From the NCBI GenBank assembly GCA_946811695.1, contig OX328124.1, forward strand, positions 96,065,804 through 96,129,803: a stretch of DNA of 64,000 bases, given 5' to 3'. A program made the position numbers and the translations under genes. The notes beneath the pieces are model-generated. The model was not told the origin of the DNA, did no database searches, and was given only the letters and a program-made list of their open reading frames with translations. Shown here piece by piece: positions 1 through 32,249 of the stretch (position 1 is its first letter; each line of letters starts with the position of its first letter). This DNA is from Gonocerus acuteangulatus. Taxonomy: Eukaryota > Arthropoda > Insecta > Hemiptera > Coreidae.

Positions 1-244
1 GCAAATATTTCAATTTATTTCCGCAAGTATCAGAATTTATTTTCTGAATATATGCCAGTTGCCGGTCATCTAGATCTCCATTAGCAATAATGACCTAAGT
101 GGTTGATGTGCCTTAAAAGGAAAAAAAAAAAAATACAGACTAGCATCTCCAGCAGTTAATTTAAAGTATTTGAAAATCATTTCTGACACACAACCAGTAA
201 GTAATCTACATTACAAGTTGTTAATATTTTTTATTTACTTTCAG

Positions 245-21431
<21,187 letters not shown>

Positions 21432-21612
21432 AAACTAATTACAGAAGACATTTTGTAGCAAGAAAATTACTAAAATATACTTTTGAAGCTGTGATAGACG
21501 TTGTGTCAACATGAAAAGAAGTATATAATTTTAAATTTTATAATGTGATGAATTTTCATAATCTTTGCAAGAATTACACTTGACTCCAAGGATGTATGTC
21601 AGACACTTATTT

Positions 21613-21618
21613 AATAAA
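21613..21618 (+). promoter_or_regulatory. polyadenylation signal AATAAA of the ABCC gene
   Basis: AATAAA lies about 180 bases after the provisional stop and is followed within 25-60 bases by T/G-rich sequence. Placement fits a 3' UTR end. Other AATAAA words occur nearby because the region is AT-rich. Confidence 0.5.
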
Positions 21619-21881
21619 CTTATTCATTTGTACAGACGCCTTTTAATGTTCCCATATGTCCTCTCCCCTGTAAGTAAATAAATGGAATTATCAGAAGTAA
21701 ATAACAATATATAAAAAATTGAAGGTAAAACTCATTTTGTTGAAATAATTATATTTTATCAAAGAGTAAAGTCCTAAAATAATTAGGTTACTTTTAACCT
21801 TTGATAAGTGCTTTATTAAAAGAATTTCATAGATTGAAATAAGTTATTTTCCTGAAGAGAGACCACATTTGTACTTTTGAA

Positions 21882-22161
21882 CATGGGCGTATATAGAAAA
21901 TAATTTCGGAGGGGGCTGGGAAAATTTCGGGGGGGGGGGGGGCTGAGACCATTTCCGGTGTATGGAATACTAACAATTTAGATCTTGGAAGAGTTATAGC
22001 CAACTTAAACACTATTACACCCAAAATAGAATATGTTTTATGAACTAAATGATCTTATTTAATTTATTTTTAAGGGTTTTATGAAATGTTTTCCAATCAA
22101 ATCAAAATTTGGGGGGGGGGGCTGCAGCCCCCTCAGCCCCCCCCCCTTATATACTCCCATG
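21882..22161 (+). mobile_element. hAT-like MITE (CATGGGCGTATA ends), copy 1
   Basis: An 8-bp duplication CTTTTGAA flanks it at 21874-21881 and 22162-22169. The ends are short inverted repeats (CATGGGCGTATATAG / TATATACTCCCATG), and G/C-runs lie inside each end. The 8-bp duplication points to hAT transposase. Confidence 0.92.
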
Positions 22162-22237
22162 CTTTTGAAAGAGTGGTCTCTTAAAACTATTATTTAAAAT
22201 GAGATGGATAGAATTATGAAGATGGGTGAAATCTTCT

Positions 22238-22436
22238 AAATTGTTGTCGTACCTGTTGGTGGAGACCGTCGTCACTGGCATCGGTAAGAGCACTGTGGGC
22301 GAGCGTGTTCGACGTACTAGTTAGTACTAACTCATCAGTGGCTTGAGAATGATGTACTAATGTTGCATGCGCTCGTCCACAGTTCTCTCACCAATACAAG
22401 TGACAACGGCTTCCACCAACAGGTATGACAATTGTA
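22238..22436. mobile_element. imperfect fold-back element of ~200 bp
   Basis: Left arm ATTGTTGTCGTACCTGTTGG through GAGCGTG, and right arm GCGCTCGTCCACAG through CCACCAACAGGTATGACAAT, are reverse complements with scattered mismatches over about 70 bases. The centre contains TACTAGTTAGTACTAAC. Confidence 0.8.
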
Positions 22437-22484
22437 CATTTACAGGCGGACTTAAACCCTTAAATTATTTACCTTCTAAATTCT

Positions 22485-24680
22485 ATTGCAAGGTTTCAGA
22501 CTTTATTGCCCTCCTTCAGACATAATTCTGTAATTTCACATATTCTATTTAATATTAGTTATGAATTATCATAATATGGACTATTTTATGTTGAAATATA
22601 CTAACGCTGTGAAATTATTAATTAGTGAACATAATCAAATATTGTATCCATACATTAACTAATATTAATATCAAGTCATATCTTCAAGCAGTTATAAATA
22701 AATGTGGGAGTCTGACCATAGTAGTATGAAATCAAGAGGCGAGACATGCTTTATGCCTAATAAGGCACACTTTCATCTACAAAAATTACAAATTATTTGG
22801 CATACAGCGTGGCTCAAAATTTTAAGAATTCAAATCTTTAGATTTTATACTATTACTGACAGACTCCTGGATATACTTATAATTGCTTGAAGGTACGACT
22901 TGATATCAATATTATCTAATGTTTGAATACAATATTTGATTATAATGAGGTGAAGATAGCTGTTGAGGTGATAAGAAGCCAAGGAATTGTAGGTATTCGG
23001 CTAAGAGAAAACGTCACATTTTCAGAATAATCTATATTTTGAACATTTCGGCATGCTCCTTGGCAGCCTAATTCAGTTAAAAAAATAAATATACATTATT
23101 ACAAATGAGACTAATCAAGACAGTAATTTTTTTTTGTTATACATCATGACAATAGAATAACCCTCAAGTGGTCGCATGGATGACATCCACACCCTTTTGA
23201 TCAGGTCCTGTGTATATGTTTCGGAAATGACGAGGACGGGGAGCCTGGAGTCTATGTGGGGGAGTTGGGGGAACCCTAGACCAAACAGAATGTAGGTATT
23301 TACCTTCTGAGAAGAGAGGTGCTGTTTTTTTTTCTGGATGGCAGTTGTCCATTATTGGCTAGTCATGTACTATAAGTGTTTTAGTATTTTATTTTTATTT
23401 TCATTATAATTTACACATTTTATGCTTAATTTTGATATTCTACTTATAACATATTATTATTTACACAAAATTTATTTTTTGAGTACAATTTTTTTATTTG
23501 TCATCCACACGACCTTTTATGTAACTGAATTCATTTTTTTTATTTTTATTTTAAGCTCTTATTTTCCCCCATATTATTGAAAGTTATCATTCTTTAGTAA
23601 TGATTTGTTGTGTGCAGTCAGAATTGCAATAAATAAGACACAAAAATAAATAAAGACAAAATTAATCATAAATATAGGGAAAAGGAATGGTTGACCATTG
23701 TCATCCATGCGACCTCTCGTGTTACAAAACAAGGTGCGACCATTTGAGGTTTATTTACTATATATCTTTATTTGACAATTATACAATACATCAAGTATTT
23801 TTTATAATTGTTTTGTTCATGAATACATGCCATGAAGGACCGATTGGAAAAAAAAGGCCCATTGGCCAAAACCTATTGTCTTGAACTTTTAGCACAGGTT
23901 TACATTTTCTCTTAAGGTAGCTTTTTACAATATTTACATTACTTTATTTTACATAGTTTGATCACAGTAGGTCTCTAGGCCATTTGCACTTAAGACGACA
24001 ATGAGGGTTACCGGGAATGGAGGATGAGGATAAGTTATTGATTAGAGGATTGTCGTGACCAGGCAAGAGGGAGTGGAAGTTAAACTTGAGGGTTAAGAAA
24101 CAATTTTTTAAGCGTATAGTAGGTAAACAAAGATTCTTTATATGAACTAATTGATCAGTAGTCTGATACAAAAATAAGTTGAGAGTAGATAAAAAACATT
24201 AACAGAGCCTCATGGTGTTTCTCTGCCATTTGTTTTAATTTGGGCCTCTCTGAATTTTTTTACTTGCATACAACTAATTTTTGTATATAACTACAGATTT
24301 TTGTATGTTTATCTAATATGCACTTGAAATATTGTTTCTTAATCTATATTTATGATATACTTATACAATTTTTATTTTCATACTGTTTTGAGTAGTCTCA
24401 TTTGAATGTAAATTTATTTCTTATCTGAAGGCTGCAAAAGAGCATGCCGAAACGTTTGCAATATAGATTTTTCTCAAAATCAGACTCATTTCTTGACTTC
24501 TTAATATTTGATTGTGTTCACTAATTAATAATATTACAGTGTTAGTATATTTTAACATAACATAGTTCATTTTATGATAATTTATAACTAAAATTACACA
24601 AAATATGTGAAATTACAGAATTATTTCTGAAGAAGGGCGATGAAGTCTGAAACCTTGCAATAAAATTGGATATCATATTT
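22485..24680. repeat. large inverted repeat with two hammerhead-like motifs per arm
   Basis: Right arm 24424-24680 contains CTGAAGG..GCATGCCGAAACG (24425-24453) and CTGAAGA..CTGAAACC (24627-24654), then TTGCAATAAAA. The left arm has their complements in mirrored order (22490-22540 and 23040-23075). The left arm carries an extra ~350 bases between them. The spacer (23080-24420) holds AT-rich DNA with no gene seen. Confidence 0.7.
23160..23740. repeat. inverted GGTCGCATGGATGAC / GTCATCCATGCGACC pair
   Basis: GTGGTCGCATGGATGACATC near 23168 and TTGTCATCCATGCGACCTCT near 23697 form inverted ends. A third related word, TGTCATCCACACGACC, lies near 23501. This is possibly a decayed inverted-repeat transposon inside the spacer of the larger repeat. 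Confidence 0.45.
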
Positions 24681-24699
24681 GAAAGGTTCTATCCATATC

Positions 24700-25950
24700 A
24701 TCTTAACAAACCCCTCCACCACCATCTTCATAACTTTTATTTATTATTTTAATCCTTCATTAGGAAGCTATTTAATTCTTTAATTTGTAAATACGGTTTA
24801 GAACCAATCAACAATTAATTTATATTACAAGCTGTAGGATAAACTTCAATCATCACACATAGATGTGTGAAATTATATCAAATCTTTGTGTTTGGTAAGC
24901 TGTGAGGGTCGACAGTATTTAGTTGCAAAACTGGCCACTAGACTGCGGTAGCTGTAGGGGTGGGGGAGAAGAGGCGGCTTGCCAAAGGGGTGATCAGCTG
25001 ACAACCGGCTTGTTCCTGCCAGTATCGTTCCGGCCTCACGTGTGTTTTATAGTTTGGGGATCATTTTTTTTTTATTTTCATTTTATTTCGTATTCATGAA
25101 ATTTCCCCGATTCTCGCGTCGATTAGTCTCCACTTAAAATCAGTACCTGTTTATACTTGGGTAAGTCTTGTGTAATATCTCTTCACTTTATAATTTTTGA
25201 TTTTTTTTTATTTAAATTGGCAGATAAAGAATTATTTTTGTTCTAACACAAATAAGCAAAAGGTAGCTTGCTTCCTGAAAATACTCTTGATATTTTTATT
25301 CTGTGTATAGAATACCATGTTTTACTCCGTTTTTCATGCTTTGGAAGATCATATTTCCTCTGACAGAGTTAAAATATTGACAGTTTATTGTATTGAATAA
25401 TTCTCCTTGCATTATTTGAATAAAGTTTCAAAATCTATAAAATAATACAAACCCTATATAAATATTCATGAACCTTACCTTAAATTTATTGCATGCTTGA
25501 CCAAAACTTCAACTAATTTGGTAGAGAATAAAATAAAATTTTATCTTTAGAACGTAAAAGAAGTTAGCACATAATGTACAGAGAATCAAGTATTGAATTC
25601 AACAGAACAATCGCAATTCATTCTGATAAGACAGTAGCGATTTAACAAAATGCGAATCCTTTATTACAATTATTATTTTTCAATTTTCCATAGATAAATA
25701 ATTAAATTAACTGCCCTTTAATTAGATTAAATGGCCACGCTCTTCTTGTGGAAATGTGCTAAGGTTTGTTTAAGGTGTGTGTTCTTCAGGTCAAGGTTCT
25801 GTCCCCTTGCCAAATGGTTTCTAGGTAGCTCTGCCTCGACCTGCTCAACAGATCTCATTGTATGTCGCCTTCAATGGAAATCTGTATACGTTGCTCTCAT
25901 TAGGGCTCGCTAATGAATATTGATTCTTTTAAAATACTACCTTCTTTTCG
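24700..25950. other. no recognised feature
   Basis: AT-rich non-coding sequence with scattered short ORFs that show no domain, splice-site pattern or repeat structure I can identify. A G-rich patch (GGGGTGGGGGAGAAGAGG) lies near 24957. Confidence 0.5.
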
Positions 25951-25954
25951 GCAC

Positions 25955-26035
25955 TTTCCGAATGTAGCTATTGAGGTATGAAAGAAGTTTTGAAAAATGC
26001 CTTCAAATCTTCATCCATCCTACCTACTAGATACA
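25955..26035 (-). repeat. family B terminal-hairpin element, end fragment
   Basis: GGCACTTTCCGAATGTAGCT, ATTGAGG and TCTTCATCCATCCTACCTAC follow the same order as 7557-7650. Only the 3' end is recognisable. Confidence 0.6.
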
Positions 26036-26103
26036 TATAAATACATGTATATATTCCAGAGGGTGAAACAAAATTCAGTCTTCCCACAAATTTTCTTTAT
26101 TTT

Positions 26104-26139
26104 GCACTAGGCCTTCAACACAAATGTGCCATCATCAGG
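26104..26139 (-). ncRNA. hammerhead-like motif, variant
   Basis: The minus strand reads GCAC-CTGATGA-T-GGCACA..TGTGTT-GAA-GGCC-TA-GTGC. Stem I GCAC/GTGC and a six-pair stem II are possible with sequences different from the other copies. GAAGG replaces GAAAC, so activity is doubtful. Confidence 0.4.
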
Positions 26140-26327
26140 TGCTAACAACAAATAAAAACATGCATTAATATTGTTTGACTCCTTAATAACAATTAATATT
26201 GTTTGACTGTTGTTGGACAGTAATTAGTCTAATTAGTCTAATTAATACTTAGAATTTATAAAGCAAACGGTGAAAGTATAGATTAGAACATAATGTTATA
26301 ATTAATAGTTAGAATATATGAAGCAAA

Positions 26328-26446
26328 CGGTAATAGTAAAAATTGGAACATAATGTTATAGATTACAGTTTTTTAGTAAATAATTTACAGTTATTTACTA
26401 AGAAACTGTAATCTATAACATTATGTTCCAATTTTTACTATTACCG
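26328..26446. repeat. perfect 41-bp inverted repeat (hairpin)
   Basis: Left arm 26328-26368 and right arm 26406-26446 are exact complements (CGGTAATAGTAAAAATTGGA start). The spacer also pairs (TAGTAAATA / TATTTACTA), giving a nearly continuous ~55-bp stem. The left arm region is itself a partial tandem copy of 26249-26315. Confidence 0.9.
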
Positions 26447-26491
26447 TATTACCGGAAAACATCAATAAAAAAAAAAAGAACAAAAAAAAAC

Positions 26492-26494
<3 letters not shown>

Positions 26495-26551
<57 letters not shown>
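26495..26551. repeat. (TA)n microsatellite
   Basis: TA dinucleotides followed by (TG)5, in a context resembling the 3' part of family B elements. Confidence 0.95.
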
Positions 26552-26554
<3 letters not shown>

Positions 26555-26654
26555 TGTGTGTGTTTCTTAACACGGTAGCACCCATAGTTTTTGTTTTTTT
26601 CATGACGAAACTTGATACATCGTCGCTGTCGTATCAAAATTCCTTATATCAAAT

Positions 26655-26814
26655 GTTATTGAATAAAAACACGTGTATTTGTTGGCTACATCTGCTACCA
26701 AATTGTTGAATAAGAATCAGTTGTTGACTTTATTATAATTCAACAATTTGATAGACGAATGGTATCCACGTTGTTTATATAGTCAAAATATACACATGTT
26801 TTTATTCAATAAAC
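26655..26814. repeat. inverted repeat, 24-bp arms
   Basis: GTTATTGAATAAAAACACGT at 26655 and its near complement ending at 26814 flank an inner pair, CCAAATTGTTGAATAAG / TTCAACAATTTG. It resembles the arm ends of the 16.7-kb palindrome (TTTATTGAATAAGAACAC). Confidence 0.7.
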
Positions 26815-27059
26815 GTTCTTTGACAAGTTTTACTTACGATATTTTGATAGGACATCATTCCCATTGCAAACTATTTAACGAGTTTTTAACCAGCAACAAC
26901 GGTCCATCCGAAGGGGGGGGGTCTCTGGAGGTGAACCGTTGAGATTCAGAAGGTTGAATTAGTCGGGTTTGGTCATATGTTAAATATATTTACATTTTAT
27001 AACAAAATCTCTGAACATGTAGCATAGAAGACACGGAACTGTTGTCTCTCACGCCCGTA

Positions 27060-27098
27060 GCCCTGAAGAAGGCATGATTGCCAAGCCGAAACGTTGGC
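27060..27098 (+). ncRNA. hammerhead-ribozyme-like motif
   Basis: GCC-CTGAAGA-A-GGCATG..CAAGCC-GAAAC-GTT-GGC: the same layout as 17052-17090, with one mismatch in stem II. Downstream CCGAACCTCGACTATCC and AAACGGTCGATCC parallel the sequence following the 17-kb motif, so both come from one family. Confidence 0.5.
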
Positions 27099-27734
27099 AG
27101 AAATACAACACTTTTTTTTTTTTTATAAAATGTTGTTTTCTTTACCATTCGACCGAACCTCGACTATCCACACCCGGAGTGCTCAAACGGTCGATCCCCA
27201 GTGCTTTTTGAATCCATCTTGAGAAACATTTACAATATACCACTATTCAGAGATTTTGTTTTAGTAGGTACATAACTAACACAAATAGTAATGAATAAAT
27301 AACTAAAATTGATTAGATCCACAAATAAGCCAGAATAACCACAAATACTTTCTTCTATCGTAATAACTCCCCGCTGGCGGCTTGTACGAGTCTGCGTATT
27401 CTTAAATGTAGTTAATTAAGCTAAAATTTCTCAATCGGCTAACTGACGAACATATCTTATCATACTTGCGATACCAACTTATGGAAGTTTGCTGAGGACG
27501 TGCAGTGCCAAACTTCAACATCCTAAGTCACTCTTTAGTTAAGTTTAGACACTGAAACCAGTTTTGTTTTCATCTGGTCAAAACCTCTTCATACCACTTC
27601 GACCTCCAGCATCGACATGTTTATATATATAAATGTATTTATTTATTTGTACATCTTATACATACATATATACCTATTACAAATTTGAACAACTTTTTTT
27701 TAATTATCTCTGAGTTCTGGAACGTTAAGTTTTA

Positions 27735-27795
27735 AGTTCGATAAAAGCGGGTTTCCTGCCTTTGGATTGAAGAAGGAAACGCGCTAAAATACTTG
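27735..27795 (+). repeat. family A-like 3' end fragment
   Basis: AAAAGCGGGTTTCCTGCC and GAAGGAAACGCGCTAAAATA can form the same kind of terminal hairpin followed by an A-run. No body is recognisable. Confidence 0.5.
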
Positions 27796-28416
27796 TGGAA
27801 GTTTTCCTTATATGACAAATGAGAAGTACTTACGAACAAACGAATATTTAACTCAGAATCATATAATGGTTTGTTGTTAATTACATAGAACAAAACGAAT
27901 AATATTAAAGAATTAAAACAAAAATCATTATCAAAATTGTGCAATAATTATCATTAAATTGTGCAATAATTATATCTAAATCCAGCTATTGCAAAAGGTT
28001 TTATCTTAAGCCATTATGCGCGTGGGCCCCATTAAATATTTGTAATTCCAGAAGGCTCTGAAACACAATCCGGCTCTTTATCAGACTGTATAACTGTATT
28101 AGGGCGATGTAAAGAGATGGATTCACTTTCGGCTTCTCTCTCCATTAATCTGCAGGGAATCAATACTTGTACGAATCGCTTCACAGAAAATTACTGTAGA
28201 ACGCCGAAGAGGATCAAGGATAAAACATTGAACCGCAAAAGTAACAAGTTCGACATCGTAGAATGTTTTCTTACACGCTTTTAACCTATATCATTTGGAA
28301 AGGTTAGACTAGGAACTTAATATTTCTCATTCAACGGGATCAAACTAGCACTTTCAAAACTTCAACCAACGTTTTCTCCTATTGAGGTGGTCCTATCGAA
28401 ATGTCCTTCAGACTAG

Positions 28417-29441
28417 AGATGGGCGAGCTGAATCGATCTTTTTAACACGATATATCGATCTTTTGAATCGATCTCCAAGGGCCTACCTCTTATTAAATCG
28501 ATCTTAAAGGGCCGATCTTTCAATGAAAGATATATCCAGAATACCGTAAAAGAAATTGTTTTTTTTTTGTTTCAAAACAAAATATTCAAATACTTAATCT
28601 CACCTCTTGTTAACCAATCTCATTTCTATTATTAAACGGAAGAAAACATTTACAGAACAGTGTCCTATTTCCATTAACAGAATTTTAATACAACAATAAC
28701 ATTATACAAAGACTCAATACTTCCAACTAGAGGGAAGAAGGTAACATAATAGAAATGTGGGTTCAAACTGTGTTCTTAATTTGTATTTTTCTTTATTATT
28801 ATTATTTTACTCTACTTTTTTTCTATTGATGAACATATATATGTAATAATACCCATATATTTTAATATGTTGATGTAACAGTATGAGTTCATTCTGTATT
28901 ATTTTTTATGGAAAATATTGTCAGGTGTTCAAATCGACTTATTTAGGTCGATACCTAGTAGTGATGAGCGATTCTCGAATAAGAATCGATTCGAATTTAA
29001 ATGAAATTCAAATTTCGTAGGGAATTGTAAGTAATCGTGAAAACAACCCATATCGAAGATCGATCTATATCGAAGATCGATCCATATCGAAGATCGATCC
29101 ATATCGAAGATCGTTCCATATCGAAGATCGATCCATATCGAAGATCGTTCCATATCGAAGATCGATTTATATCGAAGATAGATCTATATCGAGGATCGAT
29201 CTATATAGAATATCGATCCATATTGAAGATCGATTTATATCGAAGATAGATCTATATCGAAGATCGATCCATATCGAAGATCGATCGATATCGAAGATAG
29301 ATCTTCTGAGCTTAGAAGATCGATCTTTTGAATCTTTTTTTTCCATTTAGATTTAAAATATCGATCTTTTGAATAGAATTTTTCATTTCGATTCGAATCG
29401 ATTCAAAAGATCGATTCATATTCGAGTATCGCCCATCACTA
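28417..29441 (+). mobile_element. hAT-like non-autonomous element with GATCGAT-rich interior
   Basis: Terminal inverted repeats TAGAGATGGGCGA and TCGCCCATCACTA lie between 8-bp direct repeats CTTCAGAC (28409-28416) and CTTTAGAC (29442-29449), one mismatch apart. This fits hAT. The interior matches 35074-35896 (AATCTCACCTCTTGTTA, CAACTAGAGGGAAGAAGGTA). No transposase. The right third is a 17-bp tandem array. Confidence 0.8.
29050..29305. repeat. 17-bp tandem array, about 15 copies
   Basis: Unit TATCGAAGATCGATCCA with single-base variants. Because 17 is not a multiple of 3 the array is open in several frames (IEDRSISKIDPYRRS-like translations), which is an artefact of the repeat. Confidence 0.93.
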
Positions 29442-29629
29442 CTTTAGACCTTGTTCGAGGCTTTCGAACGATCACGTTGCATTAAGCACGCTTTCTTAGC
29501 AGTTCTCGAAATATTTAAGAAAATCTAAGAAAAGTACACACCTAATCTTTTCTATTAATATATTATTTTTTGTCTACTATCTCTATGTCTTCCAAACCTA
29601 ACCGAAATTTGTATTTGAGTAAGCGAGAC

Positions 29630-29916
29630 CAATATTCTAGTTGTCACCAATTTTATCGAAAAAGGTTATAGGTGTCACGTTGATAGGCGTTTCATCTGTT
29701 TTTTCACGTCTAAATGCCTCTAAAAAAACTGTTCGGAAGCCTACTAACAAGAAACTGATCACGTGAGTAATGCTGGAAAAAAAACGAGCTTCCGGTGAGT
29801 GGATTCTGCTGTGAACTTGACCTTTCATTTAGGTAAATTATTTTTTCCGTGTAAACTTATTTTCTCTTTACCGGCTGGGAGAAAACACGCTAAAAAGCAG
29901 CCACGAATGAAAGAAA
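29630..29916 (+). repeat. family A-like fragment
   Basis: AGTGGATTCTGCTG, GAACTTGACCTTTCATTTAG and a final AACACGCTAAAAAG parallel the 3' part of family A elements (compare 44630-44670 and 44930-44950). Diverged. Confidence 0.5.
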
Positions 29917-29919
29917 CAT

Positions 29920-31260
29920 TTTTTTTTTTTTACTAATACTCAACTTTAAAAATCCTTTTTGTAATAAGTGGCCAATTAGCCCAATTTCGTCTCATTAATA
30001 AATCTACAATCTTTTTTTTTATAATCTTCTTATCGAACAGTGTTGTTGATTATGATTAATTGATTTTACCCTAAGTTCAAAAAAGCTAAAAAAATGATAT
30101 TAGCACAATTTCTATTTCACAATATGATTTTATTCTATCTGTCTATCATTTATATGATTTATGTACAGATTTATTAATATTAATGTATTCCATAAGTCAA
30201 AATATTAAGCAATACAACATATGGTTGCAAGGAAACTTCATTGACTTTAACTCGTCCAAGTCACCACATTATGGTCTTCTGGTATTGACCTTGTTACCAT
30301 CTCCATCTATCTCTCCGACCTTTCGCTAATTCGTTCAGGGTTAAGTCTGAGAATCTCTTCCTTAAGTTTATGTCTTGTTTGTCTTATATGTATTATGAAT
30401 ACTTCTTTATCTGACTGAAATGAATTTTCTAAAAAAATTGATGATGCGTATGATTTGCTTATGGCTCTTCAATATATTTTGGTAGCAAACTTTGTTTTTT
30501 AAATAAAGATTTTACTTACTAAACATTACAGATTTTATTAGAAAATAAATACAATAGTAAATACTGCAGTGCACTTATACTGTGTCGTTTATGTATATGT
30601 ATATAATTACATATATACATTCTTCATCTATTTGTTTAAGTGTTACTTGTTGTTTACTTCGTTGCAGCTGCATCCTTGCATTTGCATTTTACAAGCTTAA
30701 ATGGCTTTTTCCCCGACCGATCGTTTTATGCATATCTGTCTTGTCAGTCTCAGCTGTCAGCGAGTATTATTTTCTAGCCTTTGGCTAATGAATGCTATTA
30801 TATAAAAAGTTACTCAAGACTATTCTCATTAGAATTGAAATTAACGGAATATATAATTTAAATAAACCCTTCCTGATCTATTCTGCAGCGGGTCAACATG
30901 AACCAGACGAAAGTACTGCTTCACCAAGCATTTTCGCAACAAACTGGACATCCAGGAACTACTTTATCTTAATGTATTCCATACAATGCCTATCTCTGGT
31001 GTCGTTTGGAAAGCATGCATTAGAAACTCATAATACTTCTTCTACTATTTGACACATCAGCAACACCAAGCACTGTTTTATCCGACTAATGTGCCCCTAT
31101 CGGCATTTACACTTAAACAGCTTTTTTAGGAAATGTATTAGGCTTTCACCTCTCACTTGGCTCGATTTCGCAAAGATTTTTGAGATATATATGGTAATAC
31201 ACGAAACGTCCCTGTTTGTTGATAAAATATTTGTTTTTGTAACACTTGCCTGTAATTAAT
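29920..31260. other. no recognised feature
   Basis: AT-rich sequence with short ORFs (for example 30582-30788, 30792-31052) lacking domains or splice context. Nothing repeated within the window was noticed here. Confidence 0.5.
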
Positions 31261-31261
31261 A

Positions 31262-31790
31262 AACAAGCGGGCGCTACGTCCACTGAAGGACCTGGGCCTC
31301 CGCCACCACCTTTGACCATTCTTCTCGATCTATAGCCCTACCGCAAACAAAAGAACAAGAAGGGGCGTGGCCGGAGGGGAGCTAAGCCTTTCCCCAAATG
31401 TGCTATAGGCAGCGCGCCTTGTTCTTTTGTTTGCGGACGGGCTATAGACCCAGAGTCCGCGAGTTCCGAAATCCTAGCGTTTGTAAATCACACTCCAGGT
31501 CCTTTAGCCATCTTAGTCTGAGCCTTCCTCTTTTTCTAGTTCTCCTTGGTGAACCCCACAACATATTTTTCAGTTGTCCATCCTTTCTACATGACCTGTC
31601 CATCTTTACCTGCCATTCCTAATAGTGCAGAAGATATCGGGTGGTCATAATTCCTTGTAAGGTGGGTTTTCCTATTTCCCTTGCTCTGAGTCCACATCTC
31701 GCTGTTATAAATTACAACTGGCCTTATAACTGCCTTATATGCCACCAGTTTAGCCTTTCTGGCCAGTTTCTAAATTTAAGTAAAATGTAT
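31262..31790 (-). mobile_element. degenerate LINE C-terminal fragment (RTE-like)
   Basis: The minus strand reads ARKAKLVAYKAVIRPVVIYN, SEMWT, then FTKEN/KKR and KMAKGPGV-like pieces, broken by stops and frameshifts. The order AYK.VIRPV..Y..EMWT ... RRTRKRGR.R..WL.DL is that of the reverse-transcriptase thumb and C-terminus of RTE-type LINEs. Interrupted by the fold-back at 31336-31441. Confidence 0.65.
31336..31441. mobile_element. 106-bp fold-back insertion nested in LINE fragment
   Basis: Arms CCCTACCGCAAACAAAAGAA (start 31336) and the complement ending at 31441 match at 22 of 24 positions. CTATAG is duplicated at 31330-31335 and 31442-31447. The interior is GC-rich (GGGGCGTGGCCGGAGGGG). 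Confidence 0.85.
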
Positions 31791-31999
31791 ATATCTTAGT
31801 TTTGATGAAAGTGAATTACGTGCTAAAAGTTTCGAAGCAGTGCGCGAACCAAATATACTTTTCCTCGCTCTTCTTAAAAAAACTGTGAAGGATATCGCTT
31901 TGAATGTGACTTTATTCTATTTCTCATGTCAAAATACTAATAAGGTTCACCTAGAAGCCTATTATTTATTTATATTGTGATAAATATGTAATAGCTTTC

Positions 32000-32235
32000 T
32001 TATTAATTCTTTTGCCACATCATATGCAGATGTCCAGCACTTGTAGCGAAGAGATACCTGCATTTTGGTGCAGGCTTCATAGATGACCCTAGAAGGCTAC
32101 CTGAATTGAACCTTAGGACTCTATTAAAGTTCATCACGGATACGGCCCTGTTGGTGTAACAGGCTAGGTAGGTCTCGGTGCAGTTCCTTCCGGGTTTTCT
32201 CTGGGCACCCGTTCTAATAATAATAATAATATCAA
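32000..32235 (-). repeat. possible LINE 3' region with (TAA)n end
   Basis: The minus strand, after a (TAT)n/(TAA)n run near 32216-32232, is unusually GC-balanced and open (NCTETYLACYTNRAVSVMNF, RVLRFNSGSLLGSS). It looks like a LINE or SINE body but matches no motif I know. Confidence 0.35.
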
Positions 32236-32249
32236 TTCTTAACAAAATT

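Noticed and set aside
29037..29249. Open frame with repeated IEDRSISKIDPYRRS-like peptide on both strands
   Set aside because: It is the translation of a 17-bp DNA tandem array; openness in several frames follows from the unit sequence.
29050..29305. CRISPR-like array
   Set aside because: Units are contiguous without unique spacers; this is a simple tandem repeat in eukaryotic DNA.
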